A stretch of DNA of 64,000 nucleotides from Acidilutibacter cellobiosedens. Its GTDB lineage: Bacteria; Bacillota; Clostridia; Tissierellales; Acidilutibacteraceae. Position 1 is the stretch's first letter, and every line of letters begins with the position of its first letter. Below are positions 54,607 through 61,766 of this stretch, piece by piece. Location of the stretch: positions 982,673 to 1,046,672 of the forward strand of contig NZ_CP035282.1 of assembly GCF_004103715.1 (NCBI RefSeq). Reading direction: 5' to 3'. The notes under the pieces were generated by a model. The model saw only the letters and a program-made list of their open reading frames with translations, searched no databases and was not told where the DNA came from. The position numbers were made by a program, and so were the translations under genes.

Positions 54607-54891
54607 ATGCGGATACTGCTTAAAATATTATTATTCCCTATTACCCTAATATTGACTGTTATTTTGCTCATCTGTGAGTTCATTTGTATGTTTGGAACAA
54701 TGCTGCTCTCTATCCTGGCATTAATCCTATTTGCCTTAGCACTTGGTATTATGATTTTCTTGGGCGAGTTACAGGACGGAATAAAAGCAATGGTACTTGC
54801 CTTCCTTATTAGTCCTTATGGAATACCCTTGTTTGCCGGATGGCTTATCGGAAAATTACAGTCAGTCAATGAACGGTTAAAATCTATTTAA
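54607..54891 (+). CDS. CD1845-type small membrane protein
   Basis: 94 residues from ATG 54607 (AAAGGAGG upstream), nearly all hydrophobic: segments at about 4-26, 30-50 and 55-80, ending 'PLFAGWLIGKLQSVNERLKS'. It matches the small CD1845-like membrane proteins adjacent to MobC/relaxase genes in these ICEs. Function unknown. Followed by two hairpins. Confidence 0.65.
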   Translation: MRILLKILLFPITLILTVILLICEFICMFGTMLLSILALILFALALGIMIFLGELQDGIKAMVLAFLISPYGIPLFAGWLIGKLQSVNERLKSI

Positions 54892-54897
54892 TGATGA

Positions 54898-54999
54898 AAG
54901 GGCGAAAGCACTTTTAGGCTTTCTCCCTTAGTTGCCACAAAGCAGAAGTACCAGCGTAGAACAAGGGCGGCAAAGCCGTTTATCTTGACCCTTGTTCTA
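54898..54999 (+). promoter_or_regulatory. two conserved-looking hairpins between the membrane gene and HEPN gene
   Basis: First hairpin AAGGGcGAAAGC (54898-54909) / GCTTTCtCCCTT (54918-54929). Second: 11-bp TAGAACAAGGG / CCCTTGTTCTA (54957-54967, 54989-54999), enclosing CGGC-AAA-GCCG. No T tract follows. Candidate structured RNA, or part of an origin of transfer near mobC. Nothing else is seen in 54892-55137 except a weak promoter (TTGATG at 55034, TATAAT at 55060). Confidence 0.4.
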
Positions 55000-55137
55000 T
55001 GTGGGCTCTTTTGCTATTTCTTATTAAAAACTATTGATGATTTTGAAGATATTGTATAGTATAATTATTTTTGAAAATTGGAATTTAAGTGCAGAACGTT
55101 AAAACATATTAAATTGTTTTATTTTGGAGGAAAGAAA

Positions 55138-55890
55138 ATGAGAAATCAAAAAGATAGTGAAATACTCTATTTTCAAAGCAAGTTATCAGAGGTAACCTAC
55201 AATTCAAATCGTTTTAAGGTAATGATTGGTGAAGATAGATTTTTGTTTGGAGTAGTTTCTGCAAATGATAATGAAGCTCCCTTTGGAAAACTGATGCAGT
55301 ACAAAACGATATATGATACTCTGAAAGATTTGGACTGGAAAATTAAAATGTCATTTGATGAAGCTATCAAATATGCATATTCTGACTCCATGAAAAATGA
55401 CTTTAGTCTGATTAGAACGGATTCGGAAGAAGAAGGACTTGCTTTTTATTATATTGAAAATGCTTTGTTTCGCACCTCAAGTTTGTGGGATATGTTGGCA
55501 CAGTTATATAGACTTTTCTACAATGTAGATATTCCAAAAGAGAAAGTTTATTACAAACAAATATTTAGTCCTACTAAAAATTATGGGGATAAATTCAGGA
55601 TAAAGGCAGCAGAAATTTATGAATATATTGAACAAGATGATAATACGGATTGTGAAGGAGAGTGGAAAGGTAATCATTCCTTTGTCAATGACCTTAGGAA
55701 TAAAATGATACATAGAAACTCTCCCAATATTGCTGTAATGAGTGATTTTGATATGAACCTAAAACATCATCCTGTTTTTCAGCTTAAGAGAATAATTGAA
55801 GATTATGTAGTAGTTTCACAATATATTAAAGAGATTTTGGATGAGATAGAAAAGGAAGTTATGAGTACTTTTGATGATGCAGATTGTTAA
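55138..55890 (+). CDS. HEPN-domain protein (candidate RNase), accessory gene 1
   Basis: 250 residues from ATG 55138, 7 nt after GGAGG; an upstream in-frame start (55078) has no binding site. The C-terminal helical part carries 'NDLRNKMIHRNSPN' with Arg187-x4-His192, the R-x4-H motif of HEPN RNases (similar to the Cthe_2314 HEPN group). The N-terminal 120 residues are unrecognised. It is clearly more AT-rich than the conjugation genes around it, suggesting separate acquisition. With the next gene it may be a toxin-antitoxin or abortive-infection pair. Moderate confidence in the domain, low in function. Confidence 0.55.
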   Translation: MRNQKDSEILYFQSKLSEVTYNSNRFKVMIGEDRFLFGVVSANDNEAPFGKLMQYKTIYDTLKDLDWKIKMSFDEAIKYAYSDSMKNDFSLIRTDSEEEGLAFYYIENALFRTSSLWDMLAQLYRLFYNVDIPKEKVYYKQIFSPTKNYGDKFRIKAAEIYEYIEQDDNTDCEGEWKGNHSFVNDLRNKMIHRNSPNIAVMSDFDMNLKHHPVFQLKRIIEDYVVVSQYIKEILDEIEKEVMSTFDDADC

Positions 55891-55924
55891 GAGAAGGACA
55901 TAATTTATGAAGGAGAAGGGCAGT

Positions 55925-56566
55925 ATGAAAATCTTTTATGAAAGTAAAATCATGGAACAATCAGCTCATTTTGGTTGGCAAGATAAAGATTCAGCTTTAT
56001 ATGGTCTGAGAGAGGGGTATAAAAATAGTGCAGATGATTTAGTGGGAATTGCCTTAGAAAGTGGAAATATTAAAACTTTAGATACATATATCTTCCCTAT
56101 TTTATTCTCTTATCGACATAGTTTGGAAATTTTTTTAAAACATATTTATCTACGGTGTTGGGGAAAGTTACCCAAAGGTGGACATAACTTAATAACTCTT
56201 TGGGATGAAGTAAAAACAGAAGTTATAGATGGATTTATAAATAATGAAACCGCTCTTGAAGAGGTCAAAAGGAACAAAATTGATTTTATACCTTATTCGT
56301 TAGCCGATATAAGCCTTACTAAAATCAGACTTTTGCTCAAAGAATTTCAAGAGGCAGATCAAAGAGATTTCGAAAGAACAAATCCATCTGAAAAGCAAAC
56401 AGATCAAAACGCAGAAGTTTGGAGATATTTAATTAGTACCGATAATGATTTATACTTTACAAGCGGTCATTCGATTGACTATTTATCATTAAAAGAAAGC
56501 ATTTCATATTTGTATGAAATATTTGACTTTCTATACCATATTACGGATGAATACCTATCATCTTAA
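55925..56566 (+). CDS. partner protein with HEPN-like helices, accessory gene 2
   Basis: 213 residues. ATG 55925 is chosen because AAGGAG lies 8-9 nt upstream; an ATG at 55907 precedes it. 'SYRHSLEIFLKHIYLRC' followed by 'GKLPKGGHNLITLWDEV' resembles the 'H..E..LK....G...HDL..L' pattern of HEPN-type helical bundles. No R-x4-H motif is visible. Only 34 nt separate it from the first gene and a terminator closes the pair. It may be an antitoxin or a catalytically inert partner. I do not recognise a named family. Confidence 0.5.
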   Translation: MKIFYESKIMEQSAHFGWQDKDSALYGLREGYKNSADDLVGIALESGNIKTLDTYIFPILFSYRHSLEIFLKHIYLRCWGKLPKGGHNLITLWDEVKTEVIDGFINNETALEEVKRNKIDFIPYSLADISLTKIRLLLKEFQEADQRDFERTNPSEKQTDQNAEVWRYLISTDNDLYFTSGHSIDYLSLKESISYLYEIFDFLYHITDEYLSS

Positions 56567-56574
56567 TATATTAG

Positions 56575-56610
56575 GCACTTGGATTCATATATCTAAGTGC
56601 TTTTATATTT
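56575..56610 (+). terminator. terminator after the HEPN pair
   Basis: GCACTTGGAT / ATCTAAGTGC, a 10-bp stem with one G-U pair, then TTTTATATTT. Confidence 0.75.
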
Positions 56611-56630
56611 GACTAAAGGAGGTGTTTTGA

Positions 56631-58031
56631 TTGGCAACAACACGCTTAATTTCTATGCACCAAAACAAAGGAAAGTCTATTGCTGATTGTCTTGCAGATC
56701 GCACAGATTATGCGAAAAATACTAACAAAACAAATGATGGCGAATACATCAGCTCTTACGAGTGTGACCCTAAAACCGTGCAGGGAGAATTTCTTTTATC
56801 TAAGCGAATTTACTCTGACATTACAGGTAGAGAACAAGCAAACGATGTAATAGCTTATCAGATACGCCAATCCTTTAAACCGGGAGAAGTTACGCCGGAG
56901 CTTGCCAATCAAATAGGCTATGAATTGGGTATGCGGTTTACAAAAGGCAATCATGCTTTTTTTGTCGCTACCCATATAGATAAGGCTCATATTCATAACC
57001 ACATAATTTTTAATTCCACCTCACTGGACTGCACCAAAAAATTTCGTGATTTTTTAGGTTCAGGCAGAGCAATTCGTAAAATATCTGACCGCATTTGCCT
57101 TGAAAACGGACTGTCTATTGTTGAAAATCCAAAGCGAGGAAAAAACCATTATGGTAAATGGCTTGGAGATAAAAAGCCTGTTTCTCACTCTGAAAAGTTA
57201 AGGCTTGCTATAGATGAAACCCTTAGAAAAAAGCCTGCCGATTTTGATACGTTCTTATCAGAAATGAAACTGGAAGGATATGAAATCAAGACGGGAATGC
57301 ACATCAGTTTTAAGAGTGAAAATCAAAAAAAATTCATTCGCCTGCGTTCTTTAGGGAGTGGATATTCTGAGGAAGAAATCAAGGCTGTCATTGACGGGAA
57401 CAAACCTTTTGTTAATAGAAAAAGAGCAACTGAAAAGTCACAATCTCATGTTAATCTTTTAGTAGATATACAAGCAAAATTGCAGGCTGGAAAAGGTGCT
57501 GGTTATGAACGGTGGGCAAAGATTTTTAACCTAAAACAGATGGCACAGACAATTAATTTTCTAACGGAAAATAATCTGCTTTCTTATGAAGATTTGGATA
57601 AAAAGGCAAAGGCTGTTACAGATAATTTCAATCAATTATCGGCTCAAATTAAAGCTGCCGAAAAGCGTATGACAGAGATAGTAAGCCTTAAAACCCATAT
57701 CATCAATTATTCCAAAACCCGTGAGGTTTACATGGCTTACCGCAAGGCAGGATACTCCAAAAAATTCTATGAAGAGCATACTGCTGATTTGCTTTTGCAT
57801 AAAGCGGCAAAGGCGGCTTTTGACAGCTTAGAGGGCAAGAAATTACCTACCGTTAAGGCTCTGCAAATGGAATATTCCAAACTGCTTTCTGAAAAGAAAA
57901 AAGCTTATGGGAAGTATCATTCCACTAAAAAAGAAATGCAGGATATACTGAATGCAAAGGCAAATGTTGACCGTCTTTTAGGCGAGAATATATCGGAGAA
58001 GGAAAAAGAAAAATCACAGGAACAGAGGTAA
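56631..58031 (+). CDS. MobA-type relaxase (MOBP-like)
   Basis: 466 residues from TTG 56631 (AAAGGAGG upstream). The relaxase domain (about 1-240) starts 'MATTRLISMHQNKGKSIADC' and has the metal-binding triad 'HIDKAHIHNHIIFNS'. The probable nicking Tyr is in the N-terminal part ('DRTDYAKN'). A long coiled C-terminal half ends in Lys/Glu/Gln-rich 'KEKEKSQEQR'. It nicks oriT and leads the strand into the recipient. A terminator overlaps its end. Confidence 0.9.
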   Translation: MATTRLISMHQNKGKSIADCLADRTDYAKNTNKTNDGEYISSYECDPKTVQGEFLLSKRIYSDITGREQANDVIAYQIRQSFKPGEVTPELANQIGYELGMRFTKGNHAFFVATHIDKAHIHNHIIFNSTSLDCTKKFRDFLGSGRAIRKISDRICLENGLSIVENPKRGKNHYGKWLGDKKPVSHSEKLRLAIDETLRKKPADFDTFLSEMKLEGYEIKTGMHISFKSENQKKFIRLRSLGSGYSEEEIKAVIDGNKPFVNRKRATEKSQSHVNLLVDIQAKLQAGKGAGYERWAKIFNLKQMAQTINFLTENNLLSYEDLDKKAKAVTDNFNQLSAQIKAAEKRMTEIVSLKTHIINYSKTREVYMAYRKAGYSKKFYEEHTADLLLHKAAKAAFDSLEGKKLPTVKALQMEYSKLLSEKKKAYGKYHSTKKEMQDILNAKANVDRLLGENISEKEKEKSQEQR

Positions 58032-58048
58032 TCTCTCCTGTGATTTTT
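58013..58048 (+). terminator. terminator overlapping the relaxase end
   Basis: ATCACAGGA (58013-58021) and TCCTGTGAT (58036-58044), 9-bp stem, followed by TTTTC. Confidence 0.75.
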
Positions 58049-58050
58049 CA

Positions 58051-58200
58051 GCTCCCAAAGGGAGCGTAGCCACACAATTTATTGTGTGTTCAGTGGGGAT
58101 TGGGGAACTCCCCAACAAGCAGATTTGCCCAAAATACCGTAAGGGAATTTTGAGCAAAATCGCAAGGTGTGTACCACCTTGCCCTGCTTGCCACGTTACT
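58051..58200 (+). other. candidate origin of transfer downstream of the relaxase
   Basis: A 150-nt gene-free stretch dense in inverted repeats: GCTCCC-AAA-GGGAGC, CACACAAT-TT-ATTGTGTG (58071-58088), GGGG/CCCC, and GCAAGGTG-TGTAC-CACCTTGC (58162-58182). The last is directly followed by CCTGC. An inverted repeat next to a C-C-T-G-C sequence resembles P-type nick regions. The remaining 58201-58322 shows no gene. No nick site is proved. Confidence 0.45.
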
Positions 58201-58322
58201 TAATCTATGATATCAATACCAATGGAGAAGCCAATCTTAACGTGACAAGAGCAAAGAAAAACGCTGCAAGGTTGTATCGGCTGCAACGTTCTTCATTCAT
58301 TATTTGACTGTGTTTTGGACAT

Positions 58323-58676
58323 TCATTCGTCCTCTGTTTCGACTTCCTTAACCTCTTTTGCTGTAGCGGTAACAATCTGCAAACCCTTGTCGCTTATATC
58401 ATCAAGCAGACTTTCAAGCTGCCTACGTTGCGTGGATTTATCTGTTTCTTTATTTGGAAAAAAGAATTGGTCTACCGATACATCTAAAAGAGTAACAAGT
58501 TCATAAAAGATTTGAAGGCTTGGGTGCTGTCCACTATTTTCGATGGACGCAATATAGCGAGGAGCAATGTGAATTTGATCCGCTAATTCGTTTCTTGATA
58601 ATCCCTTTGCTTTACGTGCTGCTTTTATGGCTTGACCGAAAGTCTTAAAATCGTATTTTTCGACTTTGCGTATCAT
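58323..58676 (-). CDS. XRE-family transcriptional regulator
   Basis: 117 residues. Helix-turn-helix of the Cro/CI type at about 15-70 ('FGQAIKAARKAKGLSRNELA', 'IAPRYIASIENSGQHPSLQI'), followed by 'LVTLLDVSVDQFFFP' and an acidic tail. Regulators like this, transcribed against the relaxase, stand at the right end of Tn1549-type elements and control transfer or excision. AGGGTGA precedes the ATG at 58676. The xis and int genes that usually follow are absent. Confidence 0.88.
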   Translation of the reverse strand: MIRKVEKYDFKTFGQAIKAARKAKGLSRNELADQIHIAPRYIASIENSGQHPSLQIFYELVTLLDVSVDQFFFPNKETDKSTQRRQLESLLDDISDKGLQIVTATAKEVKEVETEDE

Positions 58677-58792
58677 GATTTATTTCACCCTACTACATTT
58701 TACTGTTCACCTTATATTTTGGATATGATTAGACACATCATAAGGCTGATTGGAATATATCAAAATTATATGGAATTATAAAATTTTCCAAT

Positions 58793-58820
58793 ATGCTGTT
58801 AAAATTCAATTTAACAGCAT
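58793..58820. repeat. 11-bp perfect inverted repeat upstream of the XRE gene
   Basis: ATGCTGTTAAA (58793-58803), 6-nt spacer, TTTAACAGCAT (58810-58820). Could be an operator of the XRE regulator or a hairpin. The wider 58677-58899 is AT-rich without a supported gene. Confidence 0.55.
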
Positions 58821-58899
58821 TAAATTAATCGTAAGGTTTAATATAATTAGACCTGAAATAAAGATACTATAGATAACACTGATAATAAATGTTTGTGGT

Positions 58900-58975
58900 C
58901 GACAGTCAATTAGGATATAAATTCTCTTGATTGGCGGTTTTTTACTGTAAAGCAATAAAAGTTTATTATTTCAAA
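58900..58975 (+). repeat. repeat R1: terminator-bearing segment before the recombinase stub
   Basis: Contains GACAGTCAAT..AGGA..TTGATTGGCGGTTTTTT, then AGCAATAAAAGTTTATTATTTCAAA. A diverged second copy (R2, 59112-59190) ends with the same ATTATTTCAAA. A third related terminator (R3) lies at 62852. Confidence 0.6.
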
Positions 58976-58976
58976 C

Positions 58977-59096
58977 TACGCTGACCAGAGCCTTGATTAC
59001 GATGAAGAATTGGTAAGGCTCCTTGTTGAGAAGGTAAATGTATTTGAAAGCAACGTGGTTGTAAGGTTTAAGTCGGGAATTGAAGTAGAAGTATAA
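58977..59096 (+). pseudogene. 3' remnant of a serine site-specific recombinase
   Basis: An open frame of 39 codons ending TAA 59094. It reads 'YADQSLDYDEELVRLLVEKV' then 'NVFESNVVVRFKSGIEVEV', which matches the last residues of large serine recombinases of Firmicute elements (YDE-LVR-L-EKV-V......FKSG-E). No start codon or upstream part exists; the junction is with repeat R1. It is probably what remains of the element's integrase, or of another resident element. Confidence 0.7.
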
Positions 59097-59111
59097 ACAT
59101 AGCTTAAAGAC

Positions 59112-59190
59112 AGGCCGTCAATCAGGAGATAAATCATCGTCTTGGTTGGCGGTTTTCTCTGGAATAGCAATAAGGTTTACATTATTTCAA
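59112..59190 (+). repeat. repeat R2: second copy of the R1 segment
   Basis: GGCCGTCAATCAGGA...GGTTGGCGGTTTTC, then AGCAATAAGGTTTACATTATTTCAAA. It resembles R1 over about 78 bp and abuts the truncated Crp/Fnr gene, as R1 abuts the recombinase stub. Confidence 0.6.
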
Positions 59191-59355
59191 AAGAGTAATC
59201 GAATCTGTATCGAATTCTCCATCAAAATGAACAACGCTACTTTTCTTATAAGATGTAACTTTAAACTTTCCATTTTTAACGTTAGTAAGTATATCCTCAT
59301 CTGATAAAGATTTTATCAGTGCTGTACTTCTGATTAAATTAATATTCTTAGTCAT
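59182..59355 (-). pseudogene. truncated Crp/Fnr-family regulator (N-terminal piece)
   Basis: 57 residues from the ATG at 59355 (GGGAG upstream), 'MTKNINLIRSTALIKSLSDE' and 'VTSYKKSSVVHFDGEFD'. This is the first third of a cyclic-nucleotide-binding-like domain of Crp/Fnr regulators, which are normally about 220 residues. The frame stops where repeat R2 begins, and the DNA-binding domain is missing. The downstream neighbour and operator suggest an HcpR-like role before truncation, which is inference. Confidence 0.6.
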
Positions 59356-59370
59356 ATAGAATCTCCCATG

Positions 59371-59386
59371 TGTTACCAAGGTAACA
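59371..59386. promoter_or_regulatory. perfect palindromic operator between the regulator and the 4Fe-4S gene
   Basis: TGTTACCAAGGTAACA: 7-bp arms around a 2-bp centre. GTTAC..GTAAC half-sites are of the Crp/Fnr type. A TATAAT for the rightward gene lies at 59409. With the regulator truncated, the site may now be read by a paralogue elsewhere. Confidence 0.6.
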
Positions 59387-59445
59387 CCCTTTTTAATATT
59401 ATAGCGTTATAATATTAAAAATTCAATAAATGGGTGGAGGATCAT

Positions 59446-59901
59446 ATGAAGTATATTATTACTACAATACGTGTTTTATTTTTTGCGCTATTCATATTTT
59501 TATTACTTAACGGTAAAATGATGCTTTGGATTGCATTATATGCGGTAAGTCTCTTAGTAGCATTGCTATTTGGCAGAGTATATTGTGGTTATGTCTGTCC
59601 GATGAATACGTTGATGATTCCAACAGAATGGCTCTCAAAAAAGCTAAAGCTACAGACGGTTAATTCTTCCAAGTGGCTTAGCTCTGGAAAATTTGCATGG
59701 TTCGCATTGGTGGGTAGCGTAGCAATAATGTTGCTTGCACAAAAATTGTTACATAAAAATATTCCTATCTTACTAATTTGGTTAGTGGTTTCGGTGCTTA
59801 TAACGCTTAGATATAAGCCGGCAGTATTTCATATTGTCAACAAGTATGTTCGAAAGATGCCATTTACTACTCAAAATAGATATAATCGTTTTGTGTTGTG
59901 A
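59446..59901 (+). CDS. NapH/CcoG-like 4Fe-4S membrane protein
   Basis: 151 residues from ATG 59446 (GGAGG upstream). Membrane segments at about 5-22, 26-45, 80-98 and 104-120. Between the first two and the rest lies 'GRVYCGYVCPMNTLM', part of a 4Fe-4S binding loop (CxxxCP) of the polyferredoxin family NapH/YccM. It is shorter than usual and lacks the C-terminal ferredoxin cluster, so it may be truncated or a minimal variant. Divergent from the Crp/Fnr remnant and probably controlled by the palindrome. Confidence 0.6.
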   Translation: MKYIITTIRVLFFALFIFLLLNGKMMLWIALYAVSLLVALLFGRVYCGYVCPMNTLMIPTEWLSKKLKLQTVNSSKWLSSGKFAWFALVGSVAIMLLAQKLLHKNIPILLIWLVVSVLITLRYKPAVFHIVNKYVRKMPFTTQNRYNRFVL

Positions 59902-59962
59902 CTAAGTTACATATAATAATATTAAATTTATGATATGATTTAAATACTAGGAGGATGATAAA

Positions 59963-60072
59963 ATGATTGAGCAAGTATATAAAATATCAACTGGCAACGA
60001 AAAAGCAGTAGAAAAGGTTATTTATGATGATAACCTTCATTATCTGCACATGATTTTTAACAAAAATGAAGG
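59963..60072 (+). pseudogene. cupin gene, 5' part, interrupted by an IS21-family element
   Basis: AGGAGG precedes ATG 59963. The first 36 codons read 'MIEQVYKISTGNEKAVEKVI' and then 'YDDNLHYLHMIFNKNE'. The frame then enters the IS and stops at 60110. Removing the IS and one copy of GAAGG restores a 104-codon cupin gene with the 3' part at 62640. Confidence 0.8.
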
Positions 60073-60181
60073 TGTTTATGCTAATCTAAAAATAGGTCAG
60101 CTGGCTCATTGAAAATTAGGTCACTTTCTTAAGAAAATATGGTATCCTTTCAGTATAAACTGGGAGGAGGAAGAGAAGGAA

Positions 60182-61765
60182 GTGATAAAATTGAATCAAA
60201 AACAAAAAATCATACTTAAACATATTGACGGTATGAGCAATCGAAGCATTGCCAGTGAGCTTCACATGAGCAAGGATACTGTAAATAAATATGTAAATGA
60301 GTATGAAAATCAAAAGCAAGAACTTTTAGCAAAAAATCCTGAAACAGATACAAAAGAATTAATTCAAGCAATTGTTGAAAAACCAAAATACAATTCTGAA
60401 AACAGAGGGCCAAACAAGGTAACATCTGAGATGATTGAAGTAATTGAAGAATGCTTAAAGGTTAATGAATGGAAGCGTGCTAACGGTATGTCAAAGCAGC
60501 AAATGAGAAAAATTGATATTCATGAATACTTGTTAAAGAAAAATTTTAATATTAGTTATTCATCAGTTAAAAGATTAGTTAAAACAATCGAGGATAGGCA
60601 TCGTGAAGCTTTCATAAGACAAGAATATGTTCTTGGAGATGTATGTGAATTTGACTGGGGTACGGCAAAATTAGATATAGGGGGAGAAGGATATAAAGCT
60701 TATCAAATGGCAGTTTTTACTCCTGCTAAAAGCGGAATCAGATATTCAATGCTTTTTAAATCTCAAGATACTCCAGCATTTCAACAATCACATGCAGAAT
60801 TTTTCTCATTTTGCAAAGGTAATTTTAGAACAATGGTCTATGATAATATGAGGGTTGCAGTTAAGAAATTTGTTGGATTGTTCGAAAAAGAGCCAACAAA
60901 AGCATTGACAGAATTATCAATATACTATGGATTCAACTTTAGGTTCACGAATATTGCAAAAGGCAATGAAAAGGGCCACGTTGAGAGAAGTGTAGAATAT
61001 GTTAGAAGAAAAGTATTCAGTGAGCCGGGTAATGACAAATTCGACACTCTTGCAGAAGCAAACAAGTTTCTTTTTGAAGAATGTATGAAGCTTAATAATA
61101 AAGAAACATCTAACGGATTGGTGCCGATGGAAATCTTTAAAGAAGAGCAAAAACACTTGTTTCCTAACTTACCTAAGTTTGAAAGCAGTATTTATTCAGA
61201 AAACCGTGTTGACAAATATTCGACCGTAACGGTAAGTCAAAATCATTATTCTGTGCCGGATACATTAGTTGGTAAAATGGTAAAAGTGAAGATGTTTACA
61301 GATAAGATAATTATCTACTACGATAACAGCATTGTAGCTAAACATGACCGCAGTTTTAAACTGCATGACTGGAAAATTGAGATTCATCATTATCTTAGAA
61401 CTCTACATAAAAAACCAGGTGCCCTCAAAGGAAGCACAGCACTGCTCCAAACGGACACCCAGATCAAATATATCTATGAACAGTATTATACCAAAGATGC
61501 CAAGACATTTCTACAAGTTTTAGAAATTATTTATGAAAAAGGAATCCATGCTGTGACAGAAGCTTTAAGGGAACTTGAAAAACTGTCACCAATGGATATG
61601 AGTGCTGATAAGGTTAAGGTGATTTGTGAAAGTAGAAAGGAAAAAGAAATTTGCGTTACTGTTCCATTAAATGATCATCTAACTGAAAAATCAAGGAGCA
61701 CATTATCGATTTATGATAAACTTGCAGCACTCCAATCAAGAAAGCTTAACAAGGAGGCTGTATAG
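60182..61765 (+). CDS. istA: IS21 transposase IstA
   Basis: 527 residues, GTG 60182 (a TTG at 60191 is possible). An N-terminal helix-turn-helix ('DGMSNRSIASELHMSKDTVN') is followed by the DDE integrase core: 'VCEFDWGTAKLD', 'VYDNMRVAVKKF' and 'GNEKGHVERSVEYVRR'. A C-terminal beta domain follows with 'YSVPDTLVGKMVKVKMF'. It cuts and joins the IS ends. Ends one base before the IstB ATG, in a different frame. Confidence 0.93.
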   Translation: MIKLNQKQKIILKHIDGMSNRSIASELHMSKDTVNKYVNEYENQKQELLAKNPETDTKELIQAIVEKPKYNSENRGPNKVTSEMIEVIEECLKVNEWKRANGMSKQQMRKIDIHEYLLKKNFNISYSSVKRLVKTIEDRHREAFIRQEYVLGDVCEFDWGTAKLDIGGEGYKAYQMAVFTPAKSGIRYSMLFKSQDTPAFQQSHAEFFSFCKGNFRTMVYDNMRVAVKKFVGLFEKEPTKALTELSIYYGFNFRFTNIAKGNEKGHVERSVEYVRRKVFSEPGNDKFDTLAEANKFLFEECMKLNNKETSNGLVPMEIFKEEQKHLFPNLPKFESSIYSENRVDKYSTVTVSQNHYSVPDTLVGKMVKVKMFTDKIIIYYDNSIVAKHDRSFKLHDWKIEIHHYLRTLHKKPGALKGSTALLQTDTQIKYIYEQYYTKDAKTFLQVLEIIYEKGIHAVTEALRELEKLSPMDMSADKVKVICESRKEKEICVTVPLNDHLTEKSRSTLSIYDKLAALQSRKLNKEAV

Positions 61766-61766
61766 T

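Larger units (their letters stand above)
16021..59096 (+). mobile_element. integrated conjugative element (Tn1549/CTn-like) with Tad pilus cargo; integrase decayed
   Basis: Left boundary is placed in the 3' end of rlmD, where a foreign extension begins after 'HVETVVSLS'. Right boundary is placed at the stub of a serine recombinase ending at 59096. Between them is a full conjugation set in the order typical of Firmicute Tn1549-type elements (parA/B, PcfB, VirD4, Maff2, TrbL-like, PrgI, VirB4, NlpC/P60, topoisomerase III, ArdA, methylase/helicase, MobC, relaxase, XRE regulator). GC content and codon choice are visibly higher than in the flanking backbone. Exact att sites were not found, so both ends are approximate to within a few hundred bases. 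About 43 kb. Confidence 0.8.
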
